Assembly (NCBI GenBank): GCA_019241735.1
Contig: JAFAWN010000218.1
Location: 1 to 7,828 of the forward strand
DNA length: 7,828 bases
Reading direction: 5' to 3'
From: Terriglobales bacterium
Lineage (GTDB): Bacteria; Acidobacteriota; Terriglobia; Terriglobales; Acidobacteriaceae
Position 1 is the stretch's first letter; the number at the start of each line of letters is the position of its first letter. The translations under genes were made by a program, and so were the position numbers. Of the stretch, positions 1 to 5,614 are shown piece by piece. The notes beneath the pieces were generated by a model that saw nothing but the letters and a program-made list of their open reading frames with translations, was not told the DNA's origin and made no database searches.

Positions 1-341
1 ACCACCCAGTGGTCGGAGTCGATGCGAGACACTTGCACCCCAGGCGCGAGGCGAAGAATTTCCGGCAGACTGGTGGCGCCGGAGCGGCGTATATCTTCCT
101 GCGTAATGACGTAGATGGCTGCGGTGGTATGCCAGACTTCCGTAGGCTCTTTTGAGGCTGCGGTTACCTCGACGTTGCCCAATTGCTCCAGGCTCAGTTG
201 CTTTAGCGGTTCCCCGTTGCCTTGGTCCGCATTTGGATCCGCCCAGACGTAGCTGGTGAGCGCAACCAGGGCAAGAATAATGGCAGCGATCCGGACTCTT
301 GGCTTAAGCGCGAACCCACGATAGACGACATCCTTATCCAT
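1..341 (-). CDS. TonB-dependent receptor, N-terminal part (partial, runs off the left edge)
   Basis: The visible 113 residues are the start of an outer-membrane TonB-dependent receptor, a gated beta-barrel that imports siderophores, cobalamin, glycans or similar ligands. Residues 1-34 form a signal peptide: a charged start, a hydrophobic core (IAAIILALVAL) and a likely cleavage site after VWA34. Next comes LSLEQLGNVEVTAASKEP (49-66), a TonB-box/plug lead-in, then plug-domain sequence with IYVITQEDIRRSGATSLPEI (76-95) and LRLAPGVQVSRID. The family call is firm; the substrate cannot be read because the barrel lies outside the window. The ATG at 341-339 has GGAG (349-346) four bases upstream. 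An in-frame alternative a few bases upstream is ruled out because the ATG at 345 meets a stop after three codons. The gene is separated from the upstream minus-strand cluster by a terminator and about 320 bp, so it probably has its own promoter. Confidence 0.9.
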   Translation of the reverse strand, partial: MDKDVVYRGFALKPRVRIAAIILALVALTSYVWADPNADQGNGEPLKQLSLEQLGNVEVTAASKEPTEVWHTTAAIYVITQEDIRRSGATSLPEILRLAPGVQVSRIDSDHWV

Positions 342-665
342 ACATCTCCAGATCAAGAGATCTCCAAATCTAAATCTCGGGGATGAGAAGAAATCAGCAA
401 GTACGGAGCATGTTTTCCGCGAGCGTTATCTTTCAGGCTTTTAATGAGTACGGAGGGAGTCCCCTTTAACATGAGGGAGATGCTTGGCCCCGGCAATACA
501 GGACTTCCGGTAGAAGGCCTTAGCAGGCTGCGATTCCCGCGACCCGCGCGGCTTCTCCCACGTTACTTTGGTGTGTTCCATTGCTTTTTTTCCAGGCAAA
601 CCTGCCGGTCCCCAATAGTGCGGACGAGTTTGTTCGGGCCGGGTGGGATTCACCAAACGCGAAAA
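342..665 (-). other. Long leader upstream of the TonB receptor, no gene seen
   Basis: This stretch lies between the terminator of the upstream cluster and the receptor start. Open frames crossing it lack a ribosome binding site, and one runs through the terminator hairpin, so I do not call them genes. It must hold the receptor promoter, but I see no convincing -35/-10 pair. It contains a 9-bp direct repeat (CTCCGTACT on the minus strand at 455-447 and 408-400). I looked for a cobalamin riboswitch because such receptors are often under B12 control, and found no B12-box-like GCCACTG. Confidence 0.5.
400..455 (-). repeat. Pair of 9-bp direct repeats in the receptor leader
   Basis: AGTACGGAG occurs at 400-408 and again at 447-455 on the plus strand, with start points 47 bp apart. 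On the minus strand this reads CTCCGTACT, 59 to 114 bp upstream of the receptor ATG. It could be a repeated operator half-site, or chance. No flanking similarity extends the repeat beyond a base or two. Confidence 0.35.
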
Positions 666-690
666 GCCGGACTCGTGGTGCGAGTCCGGC
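662..690 (-). terminator. Rho-independent terminator closing the four-gene minus cluster
   Basis: A perfect 9-bp stem, GCCGGACTC (666-674) with GAGTCCGGC (682-690), encloses a 7-base loop. Read on the minus strand the stem is followed by TTTT (665-662), which fits an intrinsic terminator for leftward transcription. It lies about 80 bp past the stop of the last small gene (772) and insulates the TonB receptor from read-through. On the plus strand no T-run follows the stem. Confidence 0.8.
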
Positions 691-771
691 TGGAGCATTC
701 TGTAGCCTTCTATCCTTATGAAATCGTCACCACATTCGCGTCTTGCACGAATGAGTGCGCGGGAAAACGGC

Positions 772-972
772 CTACTCTTCCTGCATGGTATTAGGCAGGG
801 CCCACTGCTCTTCTACTGCGGAAAAATCCTCCAACTGGACGCTATCCTCAGCGCCGCCGGTTTGCTTTTCCATCTTCCGCTGAACCTTGCGCTCTGCCTT
901 TTCGCGGGCTTTCTCCTGACGCGAGCGTTCCTTCAATCTTTTGGTGAAACTTGAGCGACTTCGACCAGCCAT
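772..972 (-). CDS. Small protein with basic helix and acidic tail (66 aa), unknown function
   Basis: This 66-aa protein has a strongly split charge. Residues 9-36 (beginning FTKRLKERSRQEKAREKAER) are rich in Lys, Arg and Glu and should form one long amphipathic or coiled helix. Residues 42-66 are acidic (E42, D43, E48, D49, E54, E55, E65, E66). There is no signal peptide or membrane segment, so it should be cytoplasmic. The start is well supported: ATG at 972 with GGAGG (983-979) six bases upstream. It is the last gene before the terminator at 666-690 and lies 85 bp downstream of the RRM gene. From memory, short proteins of the form 'SxxSFTKRxKExxRQEK' recur in Acidobacteria, but I cannot name a characterised family. 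An RNA- or ribosome-associated role is only inferred from the charge and the RRM neighbour. Confidence 0.72.
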   Translation of the reverse strand: MAGRSRSSFTKRLKERSRQEKAREKAERKVQRKMEKQTGGAEDSVQLEDFSAVEEQWALPNTMQEE

Positions 973-1057
973 TCGACACCTCCAATGGGCGCATCGTTAG
1001 TTATCTACTTTAATGGTACCGCAAAGCAGAGGGTCGCAGCGTACCGGCCAAAAAATT

Positions 1058-1426
1058 CTACCAGCGGGGTTCGCGCGGCTGCCGGGCGTGCCCTTGATAA
1101 TCGTCGCGGCCTCCGCCTCCACCACTTGAGCGTCCGCCACCACCCGGACGCCCTCCGCCGCGTGGACCGCTGGGCCGGTCAGTCTTGGGGCGGGCCTCAT
1201 TAATATTCAGGGTGCGTCCTCCCAGTTCCTTGCCATTCAGCTCCGCGATCGCCTTTTCCGCCTCCGCGGCGTCGGTCATTTCAACAAAAGCGAACCCTCG
1301 CGAGCGCCCGGTCTCACGATCGGTGACCACGCTCACCTGGTCAACCTTGCCATGCGGTTCAAACAGCGCGCGCAATTCTGCTTCGGTGGTGCTGTGGGGG
1401 ATGTTGCCGACAAAAAGCTTCTTCAT
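1058..1426 (-). CDS. Single-RRM RNA-binding protein with Gly/Arg-rich tail
   Basis: This 122-aa protein is a bacterial RNA recognition motif (RRM) protein. RNP2 is LFVGNI (4-9) and RNP1 is RGFAFVEM (43-50); the aromatic positions F5, F45 and F47 that stack on RNA bases are all present. The RRM fold spans about residues 2-79 and ends in GGRTLNINEARP. Residues 80-122 are a low-complexity Gly/Arg/Pro tail containing a run of glycines, as in the small cyanobacterial Rbp-type and eukaryotic glycine-rich RRM proteins, several of which respond to cold. The start ATG (1426) opens MKKLFVGN, exactly where this family begins, although the upstream ribosome binding site is weak (GGACAGAG). The gene follows the receiver-like gene by 49 bp on the same strand. 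It likely binds single-stranded RNA in the cytoplasm; its targets are unknown. Confidence 0.93.
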   Translation of the reverse strand: MKKLFVGNIPHSTTEAELRALFEPHGKVDQVSVVTDRETGRSRGFAFVEMTDAAEAEKAIAELNGKELGGRTLNINEARPKTDRPSGPRGGGRPGGGGRSSGGGGGRDDYQGHARQPREPRW

Positions 1427-1475
1427 AGTGTTCTCTGTCCTTATGATGCAAACGTAAAATGCCCGGTGGCTGAGT

Positions 1476-2039
1476 TTAAACCGCCACCTTTTCCGCCTGC
1501 TGCTTTACCGCTGCCGCCCATGACCAGCGCGGAATATCCCCTTCTACCGGGATCTTATTTCTCGGGTCTTTCAGCGATCTGGTCGCCGCAATTCGCCACG
1601 AGGCCTCGATAAATCCCCACCGCCGTGGCAGCCCGTCACAGGCGTTGGAATAAAGCGCCACGACCATTTCTTCCCACAGGCTGTCGGCCGCGGCCACGCC
1701 TTCCTCTGTCGCGCCATCCACGGAGGGGGCGCTGGCAAGATAACCCGGCTTCCCCACCAGAAACGCAATCGATTGCGGAGGCTTCGCATTCCTCATTTCG
1801 TCGCAGAATTTTTCCAGATTCTCTCCATCATTGCGAACATCCACCAGGATCAAATCATACGACTTGGCGTGCCACACGCTGCGGGCTTCGTTAACGCCGG
1901 GGGCGGACTCAACCTCCATGCCCAACTTGCGCATGATCTTGGCGCGCAGGTCGCGGGTGGTGGCGTGGGTGTCGATCAGCAAAATCTTTTTCTTACTCAG
2001 GGACGGAAAATTGAGTGAGGCCGGCATCGCTCTAGGCAT
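1476..2039 (-). CDS. Receiver-like (response regulator) protein with degenerate active site
   Basis: This 187-aa protein has a CheY-type receiver-like N-terminal half (residues about 17-100) and no DNA-binding output domain that I recognise. Strand 1 is KILLID with D23. The phospho-acceptor position is D67 in LILVDVRND. The second acidic residue of the usual DD pair is replaced by threonine (IDTH). The only candidate for the conserved lysine is K97 in FLVGKPGY, which lies much closer to D67 than usual, so the beta4-beta5 part is shortened or rearranged. The C-terminal half (about 105-187) is Trp-rich, with LWEEMVVALY and RRWGFIEASWRIAATRSLKDPRNKIP, and I do not recognise it. The start is the ATG at 2039, with GGAGG (2050-2046) six bases upstream; a longer reading from 2114 would add 25 residues without such support. 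The gene overlaps the preceding small gene by 8 nt, suggesting translational coupling. Confidence 0.8.
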   Translation of the reverse strand: MPRAMPASLNFPSLSKKKILLIDTHATTRDLRAKIMRKLGMEVESAPGVNEARSVWHAKSYDLILVDVRNDGENLEKFCDEMRNAKPPQSIAFLVGKPGYLASAPSVDGATEEGVAAADSLWEEMVVALYSNACDGLPRRWGFIEASWRIAATRSLKDPRNKIPVEGDIPRWSWAAAVKQQAEKVAV

Positions 2040-2256
2040 GCAGAACCTCCGAAGTCCCGGACAGCATATTCTTTTTGTCCGCAGCCGTCTCTTTATTATC
2101 GCGTTCAACCGCATTATTAACGCGGTCAGCCGCGCGATTGCCCCCGCTTTGACCCTGGGCTTCAGCGCTCAGCAGCTCCCGGGTGCGCGTGCGCCGATGG
2201 ATGTTCTGCTTGCGCTCGCGGTTATACCTCGATTTGTCCCCATTTCGTTGCGACAT
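2032..2256 (-). CDS. Small basic protein (74 aa), unknown function, first gene of the cluster
   Basis: The first 28 residues are very basic (MSQRNGDKSRYNRERKQNIH, then RRTRTREL). The rest is polar, Gln/Asn/Asp-rich and probably disordered. There is no signal peptide or membrane segment. The start is supported by GGGGGAG (2268-2262) about six bases before the ATG at 2256. The stop overlaps the receiver-like gene by 8 nt, and that gene's own GGAGG lies within this coding region. I recall similar 'MSQRNGDKxRxxRERKxxxxRR' short proteins in Acidobacteria but know no function. The basic N-terminus could contact RNA or DNA. It is probably a real gene, because the start site, overlap and strand all fit an operon, but it is short enough to warrant caution. 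Confidence 0.65.
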   Translation of the reverse strand: MSQRNGDKSRYNRERKQNIHRRTRTRELLSAEAQGQSGGNRAADRVNNAVERDNKETAADKKNMLSGTSEVLHA

Positions 2257-2434
2257 CGTCTCTCCCCCTTCATTTTCGATCCCACAGCCTCAAGCACTCA
2301 GCGGCCTGTCTATCGCAGCAGCGAATGGCAGACGGTTCCCGATTTGCGGGCACTGTTTCTCGAAACTGGTTCTCTCAATCGCGAAGGCGCAAGATAGGGT
2401 CTGCGATGGGTCTTCGAGGTTAAGGTATTCGACG

Positions 2435-2463
2435 ATTATACGCGTTTGCTGCGCCGCCCCCGT
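2435..2463 (-). promoter_or_regulatory. Candidate promoter of the leftward small-gene cluster
   Basis: On the minus strand a perfect TATAAT lies at 2440-2435, within GCGTATAATCG. The best upstream partner is TTAACG, ending about 20 bases before it, which is a longer spacer than ideal. If used, transcription would start near 2428 and leave a leader of about 170 nt before the first gene (ATG 2256). The assignment rests mainly on the -10 match. Confidence 0.35.
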
Positions 2464-2554
2464 TAAATACCTCTTAAACCAGCACTATCGTGCGCCGTGG
2501 CTTTGGTATGTGGCGGTGGACACCCGGTCCGCGTGCTTTCGAATAGGCGCCAAC

Positions 2555-2639
2555 TGGGGTGGAGTGACCAGAACTCCCCTCGCGATTCCGGCCACTAAGT
2601 CGGAAGATGTTGTGCCTGCGGAAGGTCACTCCCGGCCCA
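2555..2639. repeat. Inverted repeat with nested hairpin, possible structured RNA or attenuator
   Basis: GGAGTGACC (2561-2569) is perfectly complementary to GGTCACTCC (2624-2632). Outside it, TGGG (2555-2558) can pair with CCCA (2636-2639) across a small internal loop. Inside, TTCCG (2586-2590) pairs with CGGAA (2601-2605) around an 8-10 base loop. A competing short hairpin can form from GGAGT (2561-2565) and ACTCC (2573-2577). No T-run follows on either strand, so it is not an intrinsic terminator. The strand of any transcript is unknown. Confidence 0.4.
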
Positions 2640-2794
2640 ACTCCTGGAATTCCTGTCCGACCGGCCATCTTTTTCTAAAGCCAGTTCCATTTTGGGAAGT
2701 GTCCTAAACCGGGGCCTTCAACTGGACTCTCGCGACCTTTCCGCCAACCCCAACTCTCCCCTACCCTCCTTTCACGTTCGCTAAAAGTTTCCGT

Positions 2795-2798
2795 GAGG
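2795..2798 (+). promoter_or_regulatory. Ribosome binding site that favours the ATG at 2808
   Basis: GAGG at 2795-2798 lies nine bases before the ATG at 2808. The in-frame GTG at 2793 overlaps this site and has no purine-rich sequence upstream of its own. Starting at 2808 also gives a standard lipoprotein signal peptide with its basic residues at the N-terminus. Confidence 0.6.
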
Positions 2799-2807
2799 AT
2801 TCCCCCA

Positions 2808-5519
2808 ATGCGACATTCCCGAACGCGCCTCCACTGCTTCGCCCTTCTATTCGCAGCACTATTTCTCGCGGGATGTTCGCTCAATCCCAATCCGGGGCTG
2901 AATGTGACCCCATCCTCGGTGACGCTGCGGGCGGGGGCGAGCCAGCAATTTTCGGTAATTTCGGCTGAATCGCCGCAATCTCCAACTTCCAGTCGGAGCC
3001 CCCAGTCTTCCGCAAACCTGATCGAGGTCTCGCGACGCACCACTCTTCCGGGTAACAGTCCGGTTTCGGCTTCCACGACTTCGTGGTCGGTAAATGGCGT
3101 GCCGGGAGGGAATTCCACCTATGGCACGATTGATGCCAACGGACTTTATACCGCGCCCAGCAGCCTTCCCCCCTCCGATTCATTCGAAATTACCGCAACC
3201 AGCGCCACCAATAGCCGGATCAGCGGAAACGCCACCGTGGCCCTGGAAAATCCGGTTCCCGTGCTGGCTTCTGTTTCCCCTACGACCATTCCGGTGGGAG
3301 CCTTCACAGTTACCGCAACCGGCAGCAAGTTTGTCAAAAACGCGCAAATCATATTTGGCGGGACCGCGCTGCCAACGACATTCGTCTCTTCCACCCAGCT
3401 AACGGCTTCGGGAAACGCTTCCGCAGGACAGGCCGGGACCATGCAAATTTCGGTCCGGAACCCGGATCCGGGATCAGCAACCTCCGCGCAATCACTCAGC
3501 GTCCTGGTACAAGCGGCGGATGTCGTGCACGTAACGGTGAGCCCCACCCAGGCCAGCCTGCGTCCCGGAGCTAACCAGCAATTTTCCGCTGCGGTTTCCG
3601 GCACAACGAACGCGTCCGTCACCTGGCTAGTGAATGGCATAGCCGGCGGAAACTCCACCCTGGGAGTCATCACCGCCGGCGGTTTGTACACCGCTCCTGC
3701 CACACCTCCTGGGGGAGCGGTAACAGTTGCGGCAACCAGCATGGCGGATTCGCGCAGCAGCTCAACTGCGAGCCTGACGCTAGAAAACCCGATCCCGGTG
3801 CTGACTTCGGTATCGCCCAGTCCAATCACGGTGGGGAATTTTTCGCTCACGGTTACCGGAAGCAATTTTGTTAACGGCGCAACCGTGGTGTTCGGCGGCA
3901 GTTTCATCCCCACCCAATTCGTCTCCTCCACGCAGTTGACGGCAACCGGCACCGCGCTTTCCGCGCAAGTGGGCGCCGTTCCGGTAGCGGTACAGAATCC
4001 GGATCCTGGATCGGCGGCCTCCAGTTCGATGAACGTGCAAGTCAATGCCGGCACATCCGCGGTCAGCGCCACCGCCGCGGCGCGATTCCTTGAGCAATCC
4101 ACCTGGGGCCCGACTCCGCAATCGATCGCCCACGTGCAGCAAATTGGTTTTCAGGCATTTCTGAATGAGCAGTTCTCCGCGCCTGCTTCCACCTACTCGC
4201 AGCCCGGACCCAAGGACGATCTTTCCTTCGTGCAGAAACAATTCTTCGCCCATGCCGTGAACGGTCCCGATCAGTTGCGGCAGAGAGTTTCGTTCGCGCT
4301 CTCGGAAATCTTCGTTATCTCGGGGGTTGCGATCTCCGATCCGAACGCGTTCGTCCTGTGGATGAACATGATGCAGAACGACGCCTGGGGAAACCACGCC
4401 ACCTTGCTTAAAGACGTCACCCTCAGCCCGGCGATGGGTTCCTATCTCAACATGGCCAATAACGATGGATGCAATGGCTGCCGTCCCAATGAAAATTATG
4501 GGCGCGAAGTGTTGCAGCTCTTCACTATTGGGCTCGCGGAACTGAACCCCGACGGCACCCCGCAGCTTGACGGCTCAGGCATCCCGATTCCCACATATAC
4601 GCAAACTACCGTGACCGGTTTCGCCGCTGCATTTACGGGATGGACCTATCCCGCGACGCCCGGACAGCCAGCGCAGTTCTACGATGCTCCCTACTACAGC
4701 GGGCCAATGATCCCGTTCGATTCCAATCACAACAGCTCCGCGAAGACGCTGCTGAATAACACGGTTTTGCCGGCGGGTGGGGGAGCGCAAACTGATCTCG
4801 ATGCCGCGCTGCAGAACATCTTCAATCATCCCAATGTCGGGCCGTTCCTGGCCAAGCAGCTGATTCAGAAACTGGTGACCAGCAATCCCAGTCCGGATTA
4901 TGTTTCGCGGGTGGCGAATATTTTCAACGACAACGGCAGCGGTGTGCGCGGCGATCTCAAGGCCGTCGTCAGCGCGATTCTCATGGATCCCGAGGCGCGC
5001 CGCGGCGATGATCCGACTCAGTTGCAGGCCGGCGACGGACACTTAAAAGAGCCGCTGTTGCACATCCTCAACATGCTGCGCGCGGTAAACACCACTACCG
5101 ACGGCGGAAACTATATTCAGTACTACGCTGCGAACATGGGGCAATATCCGTTTTATCCGCCATCGGTCTTCAATTTCTATCCACCCAGCTACATTGTGCC
5201 CGGGACGCAGTTGCTGGGTCCGGAATTCAAGCTGCTGAACAGCAGCACCACCGTGGCCCGCATAAATTTTGTCAACGATCTGATTTACGGCAACGTTGGC
5301 CCCAACACAAAAATATATCTGTCGCAATATGTTGCGCTGGCAGGGGACGTGAATAAGCTCCTCGATTCAATCTCAGCAGTGATGCTGCATGGCCAGATGG
5401 CCTCCGATATGCGCGCCACGCTGGTCACTGCGCTCACCGGAATTACTGATCCGACGGAGAGAACACAGGCCGCGTTTTATTTGATCGGCGGCTCGTCGCA
5501 GTATCAGGTGCAACACTGA
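2808..5519 (+). CDS. DUF1800 family lipoprotein with duplicated Ig-like/IPT modules
   Basis: This 903-aa exported protein begins with a lipoprotein signal peptide whose lipobox, FLAGC, gives a lipidated Cys23 followed by Ser. Two modules follow, each a bacterial Ig-like (BIG2-type) domain and an IPT/TIG domain: Ig-like 31-147, IPT 149-233, Ig-like 239-326, IPT 329-413. Shared landmarks are GNST.G.I...GLYTAP, P(V/I)PVL.SVSP and FVSSTQLTA. Residues 420-900 are a full DUF1800 domain with ARFLEQSTWGPT, LRQRVSFALSEIFVIS, RPNENYGREVLQLFTIGL, FTGWTYP, FDSNHNSSAKTLL, LAKQLIQKLV, GDLKAVVSAILMDPEARR and FYPPSVFNFYPP. The biochemical role of DUF1800 is not established as far as I know; Ig-like and IPT domains usually serve as spacers or for adhesion. 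It is followed after 95 bp by a DUF1501 gene, its usual partner. Odd points are a Ser/Pro-rich insert in the first Ig-like domain (about 52-89) and a CNGC motif at 555-558. Confidence 0.93.
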   Translation: MRHSRTRLHCFALLFAALFLAGCSLNPNPGLNVTPSSVTLRAGASQQFSVISAESPQSPTSSRSPQSSANLIEVSRRTTLPGNSPVSASTTSWSVNGVPGGNSTYGTIDANGLYTAPSSLPPSDSFEITATSATNSRISGNATVALENPVPVLASVSPTTIPVGAFTVTATGSKFVKNAQIIFGGTALPTTFVSSTQLTASGNASAGQAGTMQISVRNPDPGSATSAQSLSVLVQAADVVHVTVSPTQASLRPGANQQFSAAVSGTTNASVTWLVNGIAGGNSTLGVITAGGLYTAPATPPGGAVTVAATSMADSRSSSTASLTLENPIPVLTSVSPSPITVGNFSLTVTGSNFVNGATVVFGGSFIPTQFVSSTQLTATGTALSAQVGAVPVAVQNPDPGSAASSSMNVQVNAGTSAVSATAAARFLEQSTWGPTPQSIAHVQQIGFQAFLNEQFSAPASTYSQPGPKDDLSFVQKQFFAHAVNGPDQLRQRVSFALSEIFVISGVAISDPNAFVLWMNMMQNDAWGNHATLLKDVTLSPAMGSYLNMANNDGCNGCRPNENYGREVLQLFTIGLAELNPDGTPQLDGSGIPIPTYTQTTVTGFAAAFTGWTYPATPGQPAQFYDAPYYSGPMIPFDSNHNSSAKTLLNNTVLPAGGGAQTDLDAALQNIFNHPNVGPFLAKQLIQKLVTSNPSPDYVSRVANIFNDNGSGVRGDLKAVVSAILMDPEARRGDDPTQLQAGDGHLKEPLLHILNMLRAVNTTTDGGNYIQYYAANMGQYPFYPPSVFNFYPPSYIVPGTQLLGPEFKLLNSSTTVARINFVNDLIYGNVGPNTKIYLSQYVALAGDVNKLLDSISAVMLHGQMASDMRATLVTALTGITDPTERTQAAFYLIGGSSQYQVQH

Positions 5520-5528
5520 AGCAGTTTT

Positions 5529-5566
5529 TGAATTTTGTTTCTGAACTTTGCGTTCGAACTTTGCCC
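5529..5566 (+). repeat. Imperfect tandem repeat between the DUF1800 and DUF1501 genes
   Basis: Three successive units of 11-14 bases read TGAATTTTGTTTC, TGAACTTTGCGTTC and GAACTTTGCCC. They lie in the 95-bp spacer, after the DUF1800 stop and 48 bp before the DUF1501 start. This stretch is T-rich compared with its surroundings. No stem precedes the T-runs that would make a terminator, so co-transcription of the two genes remains plausible. Confidence 0.45.
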
Positions 5567-5614
5567 TTGCATGCCGAATAAAGATTCCAGAAGAAACTTA
5601 ATGGAGAAATAGTC

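Larger units (their letters stand above)
2257..2807. other. 551-bp intergenic region between divergent units, no gene called
   Basis: This region separates the leftward four-gene cluster from the rightward DUF1800/DUF1501 unit, so promoters for both must lie here. A -10-like TATAAT faces left at 2440-2435, and a perfect 9-bp inverted repeat lies at 2561-2632. The open frames crossing it (for example 2474-2668 minus) have no ribosome binding site and translate to composition typical of non-coding DNA. I recognise no tRNA, SRP RNA, RNase P or tmRNA motif. A structured RNA is possible but unproven. Confidence 0.5.

Noticed and set aside
576..604. T7 run near 584-590 as a plus-strand terminator
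   Set aside because: The hairpin-like CAGG/CCTG lies after the T-run in the plus direction and before an A-run in the minus direction, so it fits neither strand.
342..661. Cobalamin riboswitch upstream of the TonB receptor
   Set aside because: I read the minus strand for the B12 box and the conserved core and found neither.
441..698. Minus-strand open frame of 85 codons in the receptor leader
   Set aside because: It starts within the terminator region, lacks a ribosome binding site, and its composition resembles translated non-coding DNA.
444..794. Plus-strand open frame of 116 codons
   Set aside because: It runs through the terminator hairpin at 666-690 and into the well-supported minus-strand small gene, and its translation looks non-coding.
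2183..2707. Plus-strand open frame of 174 codons in the divergent intergenic region
   Set aside because: It overlaps the start of the leftward cluster, has no ribosome binding site, and the product (Cys/Arg/Pro-rich, low in helix-forming content) does not look like a protein.
2793..2807. GTG at 2793 as the start of the DUF1800 lipoprotein gene
   Set aside because: No ribosome binding site precedes it, and GAGG at 2795-2798 fits the ATG at 2808, which gives a standard lipoprotein signal peptide.
3146..4102. A long minus-strand open frame (318 codons) antisense to the Ig-like/IPT modules
   Set aside because: It mirrors the repetitive coding sequence of the lipoprotein gene, has no ribosome binding site, and its translation is a repeat-derived shadow of the sense protein.
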